Source: Bacteroidota bacterium
GTDB lineage: Bacteria > Bacteroidota > Bacteroidia > Cytophagales > Cyclobacteriaceae
Direction: 5' to 3'
DNA: 64,000 nt
Assembly (NCBI GenBank): GCA_023428695.1
Contig: JAEYWY010000030.1
Span: 62,001 to 126,000 of the forward strand
Part shown: positions 16,847 to 25,673 of the stretch, one piece after another
How positions within the stretch are numbered: position 1 is the stretch's first letter
Layout of the letters: the number at the start of each line of letters is the position of its first letter
Notes under the pieces: model-generated
Database searches by the model: none
What the model saw: only the letters and a program-made list of their open reading frames with translations
Told to the model about the DNA's origin: nothing
Program-made: the position numbers and the translations under genes

Positions 16847-18496
16847 ATGAAAAAATCACTACTCGTCATATCGCTGTTAGCCGTAGCGCTAACGATCTTC
16901 TCGTTTACCCGCCCGGCCGAACGCTACTTCGAGATTGCCAAGAACCTTGATATTTTCGCCACCCTGTTCAAGGAGGTAAACGCGATGTATGTCGACGAGG
17001 TGAATCCAAACGAACTGGTCCGAACCGGCATCGATGCCATGCTGGCCTCATTGGATCCGTACACCAATTACATTCCGGAAGACGAGGTTGAGAATTACAG
17101 GACCATGAATACCGGACAGTACGGTGGTATCGGCGCCGTTACCCGTGAAATCGGTAACCGGACGGTGGTAACCATGATCATGGAAGGATACAGCGCGCAG
17201 AAAGGCGGACTGCGCATCGGAGACGAAATCATAAAAATTGATAACATTGATATTAGCAGGATCAGCCGTGAACAGGCTGGCCAGCTTATGAAGGGTCAGC
17301 TTGGAACACGGGTTTCGCTTACTGTTAAGCGTTATGGTTCATCAGAACCAATTACCCTGAATTTCACACGTGAAAAGATCAAGGTCAATAACGTTCCTTT
17401 TTCAGGAATGGTTGGTGGGGACGTCGCCTACGTTCAACTCAGCGACTTCACGCCCGATGCAGCGCGCGAAGTAAGGAATGCACTTGTCGCGCTTCGCGAA
17501 AAAGGAGCAAAAGGCGCCATCCTTGATCTTCGTGGTAACCCCGGGGGACTCCTCCTTGAAGCTGTGCATCTCGCCAACCTTTTTATTCCGAAAGGCAAAC
17601 TCGTCGTAAGTACGAAAGGCAAAATTCCGGAACACAACCTGAGTTATGAAACACAAAACACCGCGTTGGATGATCAGATGCCTGTGGCGGTTTTGATCAA
17701 CCGGGGAAGCGCATCCGCTTCAGAGATAGTTGCCGGAACACTACAGGACTATGACCGTGGTATAATCATCGGCGAGAAATCGTACGGAAAAGGCCTGGTC
17801 CAGATCAATCGACCTCTCTCCTACAATTCACAGCTAAAAGTCACCACCGCGAAATATTATACTCCCACCGGTCGATGTATTCAGGTGCTTGATTACAGTC
17901 ATCGCCGTGATGACGGCAGTGTAGGTTCGATACCGGACTCATTGAAGAAGGCGTTCAAGACACCAAATGGAAGGATTGTCTACGACGGCGGCGGCATCGA
18001 GCCGGATGTAAAAACGGTACCTATCGAAGCGCATCCGCTGACGCAAGTGCTCTTTGAAAAAGGTTTCCTCTTTGACTTCGCCACACAATATGTTCACAAA
18101 CTCAAAGACTCCGTCGTCGCGAAACAATTCAGGTTGTCGGACGAAGGCTACGCGGAATTTGTTGCATTCATGAACGGCAAGGACTATCCATACAAGACAC
18201 AGGCGGAGCAGGAAATAGAACAGTTTATCGAGGAGGCAAAAAAGGAACGCTATTTCGATCAGATCAAACCGCAGGTTGAACAGGTTTACAACCGCATTCT
18301 CCAAAGCAAAAAGAACGACCTCGCAATTTATAAGGATCAGATTCGAATGTTACTTGAAGACGAGATTGTGTCGCGTTATCACCTTGAACGTGGCAGCGTT
18401 GAATCGCGTTTCAAATACGACAACGACGTATCGGAAGCAATCAGGATACTTCATGACAAGACACGTTATGATAGTATTCTGAACGCACAAAAATAA
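16847..18496 (+). CDS. S41-family C-terminal processing protease with PDZ domain
   Basis: This 549-residue protease is anchored or secreted through an N-terminal hydrophobic segment (residues 4-20, SLLVISLLAVALTIF). A PDZ domain lies at about 85-175 (GGIGAVTREIG..., GLRIGDEIIKI) and the S41 catalytic domain at about 185-375. The Ser-Lys dyad is Ser290 in NRGSASASEI and Lys315 in GEKSYGKGLVQ. The C-terminal ~130 residues are helical and charged, as in Bacteroidota CtpA/Prc proteins. It should trim or degrade periplasmic proteins by their C-termini. The gene has its own 139-base upstream gap and is followed by a lipoprotein hydrolase gene 22 bases later. Confidence 0.94.
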   Translation: MKKSLLVISLLAVALTIFSFTRPAERYFEIAKNLDIFATLFKEVNAMYVDEVNPNELVRTGIDAMLASLDPYTNYIPEDEVENYRTMNTGQYGGIGAVTREIGNRTVVTMIMEGYSAQKGGLRIGDEIIKIDNIDISRISREQAGQLMKGQLGTRVSLTVKRYGSSEPITLNFTREKIKVNNVPFSGMVGGDVAYVQLSDFTPDAAREVRNALVALREKGAKGAILDLRGNPGGLLLEAVHLANLFIPKGKLVVSTKGKIPEHNLSYETQNTALDDQMPVAVLINRGSASASEIVAGTLQDYDRGIIIGEKSYGKGLVQINRPLSYNSQLKVTTAKYYTPTGRCIQVLDYSHRRDDGSVGSIPDSLKKAFKTPNGRIVYDGGGIEPDVKTVPIEAHPLTQVLFEKGFLFDFATQYVHKLKDSVVAKQFRLSDEGYAEFVAFMNGKDYPYKTQAEQEIEQFIEEAKKERYFDQIKPQVEQVYNRILQSKKNDLAIYKDQIRMLLEDEIVSRYHLERGSVESRFKYDNDVSEAIRILHDKTRYDSILNAQK

Positions 18497-18518
18497 TTGC
18501 CCACCGGTCCTTCGGTTA

Positions 18519-19445
18519 ATGCGTCCAAATCCCTTAGCTCCTGTCGGCGCCCTAATGCTACTTATCCTGTTGTTGCAGGGCTGTTATAGCTTTCGTGAAC
18601 GCCCTAAGGCAATTCATGCGTACTTCCGGCGGCATAATGTTGAAGGAAGGATCGATCATTATACTGCACTTAATCGAAAGATGTATTACGCAGAAACCGG
18701 AACGTACGGGAAGCCCGTGGTGGTTTTTGTTCACGGTTCGCCAGGATCACTCAGCGCTTTCGTTCCTTTCCTGACAGATTCACTTCTGTTAAGGCGCGCA
18801 CGGCTGATCTCAGTGGATCGTCCGGGTTTCGGTTATTCGGGCTATGGCGTCGCCGAACCTTCCCTTGATCGTCAATCGGCGATCCTCAGGGAGATTGTAG
18901 CCCAGAAGAAATCGGACAGGCCTGTAATCCTTGCCGGTCATTCTCTTGCCGGACCACTTGTCGTGAAAATAGCAGTGCAATATCCTGAACTGGTTGATGG
19001 TATTGTAATCATTGCGGGGTCCATCGATCCGGATCTCGAACCGAATGAGCTCTGGTTTCGCGCACCCCTGGCGACACCATTTCTCAGCTGGATACTACCC
19101 GGGGCGTTCCGGTCATCCAACGAAGAACTCTATCACCTGGAACCGCAGCTCCGTGCGATGATTACTGACTGGAAGAAGATCACGTGTCCGGTTGTTGTCG
19201 TACACGGAAAGAAAGATCAGTTCGTTCCTTTCGGCAATGTTCATTTTGCGGAACGCTCATTGACAGCCGCGCCGGTGAAATACATCCTTGATGACGATGC
19301 GAATCATTTTATTCCGTGGACTAAACCGCAAATGATAACGGAAGGGGTTCACTATCTGTTGGATGTGCTTTCCGTACAAAAAGACAGGCTCAAACCTGCA
19401 ACGTCCGCGCCGGATTCCGTGGATGCCGCCATTGACATCCATTGA
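18519..19445 (+). CDS. Alpha/beta hydrolase lipoprotein
   Basis: This 308-residue alpha/beta hydrolase has a lipoprotein signal peptide (lipobox LLQGC near residue 22), so it should sit on a membrane facing the periplasm or the outside. The oxyanion motif HGSPGSLSAF and the nucleophile elbow GHSLAG are clear. A catalytic Asp lies in HGKKDQFVPF and the His in DDDANHFIPW. The substrate is unknown; such proteins are usually esterases or lactonases. It follows the processing-protease gene by 22 bases and may share its transcript. It converges on a GH43 gene with its stop adjoining that gene's stop (19445/19446). Confidence 0.9.
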   Translation: MRPNPLAPVGALMLLILLLQGCYSFRERPKAIHAYFRRHNVEGRIDHYTALNRKMYYAETGTYGKPVVVFVHGSPGSLSAFVPFLTDSLLLRRARLISVDRPGFGYSGYGVAEPSLDRQSAILREIVAQKKSDRPVILAGHSLAGPLVVKIAVQYPELVDGIVIIAGSIDPDLEPNELWFRAPLATPFLSWILPGAFRSSNEELYHLEPQLRAMITDWKKITCPVVVVHGKKDQFVPFGNVHFAERSLTAAPVKYILDDDANHFIPWTKPQMITEGVHYLLDVLSVQKDRLKPATSAPDSVDAAIDIH

Positions 19446-20423
19446 TTACTCAAGTGTCGCAACAGGCCATCCGTTTTCCCATTTTAGTCCGGCAATCTTT
19501 AACACCGGCCTCCCCTGCTCCTGCATGTCGTACGCATGAAAAAGCATGAGGTCTTTTCCGTCGAACGTGTACACCGAGTTGTGACCGACGCCGGGCCATC
19601 GGTCGTTACCTTTGAGCACAAGGGATCCGCCGCCCTCGTCCAGACGTTTACCCTCTTTGTCGATATATGGTCCGCGTATACTTTCCGAACGCCCGACCAT
19701 GATCTTGTAATTGCTGTCCTTGCCACGGCAACAGTAATCAAAGCTTACAAAAAGGTAATAGTAGTTGTTCTTTTTAAAGATAAACGGTGCTTCTACCGCA
19801 CCCGGTCCGGCTTCCCGGTCGTCGGTTGTAAAAGGGCGATCGCGCTTCGACACCGTGAACCATTCTTCAGGCAGAGCGGGCGCATCCAGTGTTGTGTTCA
19901 TCTTCACCAACTTCATACCACTCCAGAATGATCCGAACACCAGCCATGGCGTTGACTCTTCATCAAACACGAGATTGGGATCGATAGCATTCCAGAGATC
20001 GCGCCCGGGAACGGATTGAATAACTTTCCCTTTATCGATCCATTTGAAATCAGGACTGCCGGGATCAAGCGATTTGTTGACAACAAGTCCAATGGCGGAT
20101 GTGTTCTTTCCAAAAGCGGAAACCGAATAATACAAATGATACATTCCATTATGGAAAGAAATATCCGGTGCCCATATGTGACCCTTAAAACCAGGAATAG
20201 CATCAACGGCCCATCCCGGTGCCTCAGCAAAAACCGGACTTTCCTTTTTCCAATTTGAAAGATCCTTCGATGAAAAAACCGAAATCCCCATGCCGGTACA
20301 AAACAGGTAATATGTATCACCCTGCCTGATCATCACCGGATCATGCACGCGAATCGTTTGGGCGTCAACAACAAAGGCAAGCGTGCAAAAGAGGCCAGCC
20401 CACAGTATCAGTAGCCGTTTCAT
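19446..20423 (-). CDS. GH43 family arabinanase/arabinosidase (secreted)
   Basis: This 325-residue glycoside hydrolase has a five-bladed propeller fold and a signal peptide (1-22, ending VDAQ). Family 43 features are visible: the catalytic base Asp in VHDPVMIRQG, the pKa-modulating Asp in NAIDPNLVFD, and the acid Glu in GAVEAPFIFK. WAPDISFHNGMYHLYYS and GPYIDKEG are typical of the arabinan endo-1,5-alpha-L-arabinosidase subgroup. It should cut arabinan chains or oligosaccharides in the periplasm. It is the last gene of the arabinan locus, and its ATG overlaps the stop of the upstream GH51 gene (ATGA), so the two are translationally coupled. Confidence 0.9.
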   Translation of the reverse strand: MKRLLILWAGLFCTLAFVVDAQTIRVHDPVMIRQGDTYYLFCTGMGISVFSSKDLSNWKKESPVFAEAPGWAVDAIPGFKGHIWAPDISFHNGMYHLYYSVSAFGKNTSAIGLVVNKSLDPGSPDFKWIDKGKVIQSVPGRDLWNAIDPNLVFDEESTPWLVFGSFWSGMKLVKMNTTLDAPALPEEWFTVSKRDRPFTTDDREAGPGAVEAPFIFKKNNYYYLFVSFDYCCRGKDSNYKIMVGRSESIRGPYIDKEGKRLDEGGGSLVLKGNDRWPGVGHNSVYTFDGKDLMLFHAYDMQEQGRPVLKIAGLKWENGWPVATLE

Positions 20424-22405
20424 GATGTTGGAATTCTGATGACAGTTAACGAATTCCCTTTCAGCGTCACAGTCACCTTTCTTCCTTTAACAGCTGCCTT
20501 TCCTTCCTGCGGGACTATCGTGCGGGGATTGGTCAGCGAATTAACCGCATCGCCGTTGTCACTGCTCAGCGTTATCGTTTTTGCTTCCTGTTTCAGTTTT
20601 CGCCTGCCATCCAACTGAACCACCGCACGTCTTTCTTCTATATTGACGTTTACAATCTTCAGGATCACTTCCTTCGCTTTTTCATCCCAGACAGCAGAGG
20701 CATAAAATCCGTTTTGTCCTGTTACTTTCTCGCGGTTGTATGCTACAGGTAATACGTGCGTTCCTTTGTGAACTGAGAACAGTTTCTGCACATAGTAATT
20801 GGGTGTTGCATAGCTGGTGAGGTTATCAAACCAGATTAAATCCGGTGTCCATTGCCAGCCTTCCGCGTGTGCAAACAATGGTGCGTATGAAGCAAGGTGA
20901 ACGATGTCGGCATTCCTTTCAAGGCCGGTCATGAACGCCGCTTCACTCAATGCACAACGCCAGTTGTTCTTGTTGTCAGGACTTGCAATGGCGACGCTTT
21001 GAGCGGCGTACTCGCCGGCAAATATTTTCGGACCGTTGCGATCGTACGAATCATAACGCGACGCATTTGCCAGGAACCATTCGGGGTTGTTGTAGTAATG
21101 TTCATCAACCAATTCGGCGTTCAGCTCGCGTAATTCTTTAGCCGCATAATCAAACAGTTCTCCTGCGGGAAACGGGCCGGTACCGGATACAAGTAATATA
21201 CCCGGATACTTCGCCTTTATTACCCGCGCAAATTCTTTATAACGTTCAATGTACTGCGGGCCCCATTGTTCGTTACCAATGCCAATAAACTTCATGTTAA
21301 ATGGTTCCGGGTGCCCCATCGATGCGCGTAATGCGCCCCACTTCGTACTTGTATCGCCATTTGCGAATTCGATCAGATCAAGCGCATCCTGGATGTAAGG
21401 ACCAAGTTCGTCCATTGGTACGACTTCAGCGGTATTAAACTGACACGCGAGTCCACAACTCAGGATAGGAAGAGGCTCTGCACCGATGTCTTCTGCAAGC
21501 TGAAAGTATTCGAAGAAGCCGAGGCCGAAGGTTTGAAAGTAATCAGGTGTAAGTCGATGATTGAATTCCGTATTCCACCTGTTGATGATCATTTCACGAT
21601 CTTCAATATTTCCGACAGTCTTCTTCCATTGATAGCGTTGTGAAAGATCGCGGCCTTCAACTATACATCCACCGGGGAAACGAAGGAAACCTGGTTTAAG
21701 ATCGTAAAGCAAACTGACGAGGTCTTTACGCAATCCGTTCTTTCGTCCCTTCCATGTGTCTTCAGGAAAAAGCGAAACCATATCAATATCGATCACACCC
21801 GTTCCGTCAAACCAAATGTTCATTGTAGCTTTTGCATCAGTTTCCGTTGCACGTATCGTTGCCTCGTATTGTTTCCAGTCCTTGCCTGAGGGAGCGATCG
21901 AACCACTACCAATCACGTTGCCTTTTTGTCCAACGAGTTCGATGCGGAGAGTTTGTTTACCGTCGAGCTGCGCAGCCAACATGGAAAAGCGATAGTTGTC
22001 ATCCTTGCGTATACCCATACCGCGAAAACCTTCATTGTTCAGGCCATATCCTTTTTCATGGAACACGGATACACGTGCAAACCGCGGGTTAGGGTGCTGC
22101 TCACCCCTGTTAATGACAAGCGTTCTGCCGGCGTTGCTGCCCAGCGCAAAACGATCACTTTGGTACTCCTTCCATCCCATCATCGGATTCAGGAATTCGA
22201 AGGAACGGTTCTTGACCAGTTCCGCGTAAATTCCGCCATCTGCAGCGAAATTGATATCCTCAAAAAAGACACCCCACATTGTCGGTTGAATTTTCGCTCC
22301 CGCGCGATCAGCCTGAACAACGAGTTCGAGGTCCTGGGAGGATGCGGAATAAATTGCCGTGGCAAGTAAAACTGTGATGAGGTGCTTGAAGCTGAAGTGT
22401 TTCAT
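20420..22405 (-). CDS. GH51 alpha-L-arabinofuranosidase with carbohydrate-binding-like domain
   Basis: This 661-residue secreted enzyme (signal peptide 1-22) removes alpha-L-arabinofuranosyl side groups or ends from arabinan or arabinoxylan. The first part has PTMWGVFFEDINFAADGG, then a jelly-roll module resembling CBM4/9 at about 75-215. The GH51 barrel follows, with the acid/base Glu in GIGNEQWGPQY, the VDEHYYNNPEWF stretch and the nucleophile Glu in IFAGEYAAQS; a C-terminal beta domain closes it. It is one of three GH51 enzymes in the locus and the one most like the large two-module type. It follows the GH43 lipoprotein gene by 21 bases and overlaps the next GH43 gene by four. Confidence 0.93.
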   Translation of the reverse strand: MKHFSFKHLITVLLATAIYSASSQDLELVVQADRAGAKIQPTMWGVFFEDINFAADGGIYAELVKNRSFEFLNPMMGWKEYQSDRFALGSNAGRTLVINRGEQHPNPRFARVSVFHEKGYGLNNEGFRGMGIRKDDNYRFSMLAAQLDGKQTLRIELVGQKGNVIGSGSIAPSGKDWKQYEATIRATETDAKATMNIWFDGTGVIDIDMVSLFPEDTWKGRKNGLRKDLVSLLYDLKPGFLRFPGGCIVEGRDLSQRYQWKKTVGNIEDREMIINRWNTEFNHRLTPDYFQTFGLGFFEYFQLAEDIGAEPLPILSCGLACQFNTAEVVPMDELGPYIQDALDLIEFANGDTSTKWGALRASMGHPEPFNMKFIGIGNEQWGPQYIERYKEFARVIKAKYPGILLVSGTGPFPAGELFDYAAKELRELNAELVDEHYYNNPEWFLANASRYDSYDRNGPKIFAGEYAAQSVAIASPDNKNNWRCALSEAAFMTGLERNADIVHLASYAPLFAHAEGWQWTPDLIWFDNLTSYATPNYYVQKLFSVHKGTHVLPVAYNREKVTGQNGFYASAVWDEKAKEVILKIVNVNIEERRAVVQLDGRRKLKQEAKTITLSSDNGDAVNSLTNPRTIVPQEGKAAVKGRKVTVTLKGNSLTVIRIPTS

Positions 22406-22426
22406 CGATTGTGTATTGTTTTATCG

Positions 22427-23917
22427 TTATTTCTTTCCCCAAATGGCAGTACCTGCATTGTTGAGGCCGGTAAATACCAAACATGTTTTTTTATTTTCCC
22501 AATCTCTACCGCGTGACACGATTACTTCATCGAGCCATTGATCGTTCCAGTTCATCCGGAGGACGGGCGGATCATATGTCCAGGTCAGCGACGCATCACC
22601 GTTGATTGTTCCGGCCTCATCGAGTACGATGTTCGTGGCCTGTTGAAATCCCGGCAGGATCTGTTCTTCAGCAAAACCCGGAACCACATCGTAACCGAAC
22701 ACAATTTGTTCCCATGTTCCATACAACTCTTCCTTCGTTACGGGAGTCTGTTCAGTCCCGGCGTACCGTTCGGGAGATACGACCGGCCAACCGTCTTCAG
22801 TCCAGAATACACGACGGATGTGCAGCACCATATAAAACCGGTCAACGCCCGGCCTACCCTGGTGTCCCATAAACCAATCTTCACCATTGAAAAACACAGC
22901 GGGATGTGAAACGCCCTGCCAGCCACCATGGCCGCTGAATTTGTACGGCGCAAGTATCATGGGGATATTGTCTTCAGCAATGTTCAAATCATTTCCATTA
23001 AAGTCAAGGAACGGCCCCAACGGCGAATCACTCCTTCCAACGCGCACGTTATACTTGGTTTCCAGCCAGTCATAGGCGATAAACAAGTAGTACTTGTCAA
23101 GCTCTTCGTTGTAGATGATCTCCGGCCCCTCAATGTTACCGTTGATTGTATTCCCGGTAAATCCGCGCTGCGCAATCCGGACGCCCTTGTCATTCGCGCT
23201 CGCTGCCAATCCGGTGGCCGGATCCAGTTTCAACATATAGATACCGTCCCAGGCGGAACCGTAATACATGTAATGTTCGTTGGTCCCTGTCACGATCACT
23301 GTTGGATCAATTGCATTTGTCTGCACGGAATTATCAGCAAGCGAAGTAACGGCGAGGCCCCGTTCCGTCCATGGTCCGGTTGGGCTAGTTGCAACAGCGA
23401 GACCGATACAACTCAACCGGGGCGTTGGAGACGAAAGTGAATAATACAACCGAAACTCAGATCCGGCTTTAATCACATACGGCGCCCACAGTGAATTGAA
23501 AGGTGTCCCACCCTGATCGCGGATAAAGTCGTAACCCATCTTCGGAAGTCCGCTGAACACCCAACCCACAAATTGCCACTCGACCAGGTCTTTCGATCTT
23601 CGAACCTGAATACCCGGAGGAACCTCTATGCCGTAACCAGCATCGGTGCTGTAACAATAATAGTATTCACCTTCTTTTACGATTGAAGGGTCATGTGTAT
23701 TGTACGGCCCCCATTTGTTGCGACTATCCAGGCTGGTTACTTCGGGATATGTGTCTTTGATATTGTTAATATCAAAAGGAATCTCTTCCGGAGGACCAGG
23801 ATCGGGCGGTTTAATCACTGGATCATCATCTTCGGATTTCGAGCAACCGCTAAAGGCAAAGAAAAATGCCAGGATAATCATCCATCTCACGACATAACAA
23901 AATTTTCGATTCAACAT
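22427..23917 (-). CDS. GH43 arabinanase lipoprotein (cell-surface candidate)
   Basis: This GH43 enzyme has about 496 residues with a lipobox FSGC near residue 25 (MLNRKFCYVVRWMIILAF...), followed by an acidic stretch KSEDDDP of the kind that sends Bacteroidota lipoproteins to the outer surface. The ATG at 23917 is used; an ATG at 23926 is possible. Catalytic positions: Asp in YNTHDPSIVKEG, Asp in NAIDPTVIV, Glu in IEGPEIIYNE. A C-terminal ~130-residue beta domain is added after the propeller. It most likely is the surface endo-arabinanase that starts arabinan breakdown before SusC/SusD uptake. A 169-base gap separates it from the upstream GH51 gene and holds an inverted repeat. Confidence 0.88.
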   Translation of the reverse strand: MLNRKFCYVVRWMIILAFFFAFSGCSKSEDDDPVIKPPDPGPPEEIPFDINNIKDTYPEVTSLDSRNKWGPYNTHDPSIVKEGEYYYCYSTDAGYGIEVPPGIQVRRSKDLVEWQFVGWVFSGLPKMGYDFIRDQGGTPFNSLWAPYVIKAGSEFRLYYSLSSPTPRLSCIGLAVATSPTGPWTERGLAVTSLADNSVQTNAIDPTVIVTGTNEHYMYYGSAWDGIYMLKLDPATGLAASANDKGVRIAQRGFTGNTINGNIEGPEIIYNEELDKYYLFIAYDWLETKYNVRVGRSDSPLGPFLDFNGNDLNIAEDNIPMILAPYKFSGHGGWQGVSHPAVFFNGEDWFMGHQGRPGVDRFYMVLHIRRVFWTEDGWPVVSPERYAGTEQTPVTKEELYGTWEQIVFGYDVVPGFAEEQILPGFQQATNIVLDEAGTINGDASLTWTYDPPVLRMNWNDQWLDEVIVSRGRDWENKKTCLVFTGLNNAGTAIWGKK

Positions 23918-24000
23918 TTCATGCATTAATAAGATGTGCAATCGCGTGTCGCTACCGACGCACGATTAGCACATAACCCAAACTAAATCAAACCAAAGCT

Positions 24001-24026
24001 TCACATGTAAACTGCAACACATGTGA
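24001..24026. repeat. Perfect 8-base inverted repeat between GH51 and GH43 genes
   Basis: TCACATGT (24001-24008) and ACATGTGA (24019-24026) form a perfect inverted repeat with a ten-base spacer. No T run follows on the minus strand, so it is not an ordinary terminator. It could be an operator or an mRNA stem that adjusts expression of the downstream GH43 gene. Confidence 0.5.
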
Positions 24027-24086
24027 GATTACCCTCCCTGTACTCAGTGAATATTATCGTTCCTGCCAATCGAAACAATCCTGGCA

Positions 24087-25673
24087 TCATTTATTAACCT
24101 TTCCCTTTAGGATCGTAAATGAATGCGGCGGAAATGTATAACTGAAACCTGAATCTTTTGTTTTTACATCCCTCTTGCGTTCACCCTTCACGACCTCTTT
24201 ACCAAAGTCATTAACCGATTTGATATCCGGACCGTTGACCTGGTACACTTCAAACGGTCCGGTGAAGTTTTGATTTTGAGAAAGGACATCTGCTGTAATT
24301 GCACTGTCTTTATGTCGATTGATCACGCAGATTGTCACGTCCCCGTCGTTGAATGCCGCGGATACATCCAGATATGGAACACCTGTCTGGCGCGTCTTTG
24401 TTTCGCCGAGTCCGATGTTGAATTCCGGAGTATCGTACGTATCGGACTTGACGAATACGTCGAGTGCCGTACCTTTCATTGCGTTCGCAAATAGTTGAAG
24501 CGGAAAATATATCGTCTGACGGAACGAACCTTTTTCATTCGTAAAGATCGGCGCAATCACATTGACCAACTGGGCCATGTTTGCCATCTTGATAACATCG
24601 GCGTTTCTCACAAAGGCATTCAGGAATCCGCCTACTACAAGTGCATCTTCAAGTGTATAGCGCTCCTCCAGGGCATTCGTGCCTCTTGCATGTTGGCCAC
24701 CTCTTGCTCTGTACCATACGTTGTATTCGTCCCATGCAATGTAAATCGGGTCGCGTCCGGGTCGGTTTGCATTTTGCATTACTTCGAGAATCATTCCCCT
24801 TACGATCTGCGTTCTTTCCTCGAGCACCCGCGGCGTCGCCATGAAGTTGTAGTAGTTATCCTGTGGATTGCCCACGTAAATGTGCAGCGCTATGTAATCA
24901 ATCGCATTCGCGAGCCCCTGAAGAATCGTCCTGTTCCAATGATCAGGTTGTGCTCCCGGTCTGTAATTGGATGAACCCGCCGCTATAAGTTTAATTGACG
25001 GATCTGTCAGCCGCATTAGTTTGGCAGCCTCCCGTGCTTTCTTGACATAGTCTTCGGCACTAAGATGCCCCATTTGCCAAAAGCCATCCATTTCGTTTCC
25101 GAGGCTCCAATACTTTACATTGTGGGGTTCAGGGAAGCCGTGTTTTTTCCGCAACTCCGCGTAGTACGGACCTTCTGCAACATTGCAATACTCCACCCAA
25201 CGTTGTGCCTCTTCAATGGTACCCGTTCCCATATTGACAGCGAAGTATGGCTCAGTCTTCGCTTTGCGAGCCCATTGAATAAATTCATTTGTCCCAAACT
25301 TGTTCGTTTCCAACCGCGCCCACGCCAATTCCATGCGCAGTATACGCTCCGGACCAACACCATCCTGCCAATGATAATTCGAAACAAAATTTCCACCAGG
25401 ATAGCGTGTAATTGTCACGTTGATATCTCTCGTTGCATCAAGCACGTCCTTTCTGAAACCGTGCTCATCAGCCAGCGGAGAACCCGGATCGTACACCCCA
25501 CCGTAGACGCAACGCCCGAGATGTTCAACGAAATTTCCATAAAGAAGCGGACTGATTTCGCCGATCGTGCGATCAGTGTCGATCTTTATCAATGCACGCT
25601 GCTGACCTGTTGCTCCGTGTACCAGGCCAAGAGATAACGAGATTGCAAGAATAAAAACACGTCTGGGCATCAT
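24087..25673 (-). CDS. GH51 alpha-L-arabinofuranosidase
   Basis: This is a 528-residue GH51 enzyme with a signal peptide (cleavage near GATGQQ). It is of the compact bacterial type: barrel plus C-terminal jelly-roll domain. The start of the mature protein has SPLLYGNFVEHLGRCVYGG, the acid/base Glu is in WSLGNEMDGFW, and the nucleophile Glu is in IAWDEYNVWYRARG. It should release arabinose from short arabino-oligosaccharides in the periplasm. Its ATG overlaps the stop of the large VCBS lipoprotein gene (ATGA), placing it in the susCD transcript. It differs markedly from the two other GH51 enzymes in the locus, so the set probably covers different linkages. Confidence 0.94.
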   Translation of the reverse strand: MMPRRVFILAISLSLGLVHGATGQQRALIKIDTDRTIGEISPLLYGNFVEHLGRCVYGGVYDPGSPLADEHGFRKDVLDATRDINVTITRYPGGNFVSNYHWQDGVGPERILRMELAWARLETNKFGTNEFIQWARKAKTEPYFAVNMGTGTIEEAQRWVEYCNVAEGPYYAELRKKHGFPEPHNVKYWSLGNEMDGFWQMGHLSAEDYVKKAREAAKLMRLTDPSIKLIAAGSSNYRPGAQPDHWNRTILQGLANAIDYIALHIYVGNPQDNYYNFMATPRVLEERTQIVRGMILEVMQNANRPGRDPIYIAWDEYNVWYRARGGQHARGTNALEERYTLEDALVVGGFLNAFVRNADVIKMANMAQLVNVIAPIFTNEKGSFRQTIYFPLQLFANAMKGTALDVFVKSDTYDTPEFNIGLGETKTRQTGVPYLDVSAAFNDGDVTICVINRHKDSAITADVLSQNQNFTGPFEVYQVNGPDIKSVNDFGKEVVKGERKRDVKTKDSGFSYTFPPHSFTILKGKVNK

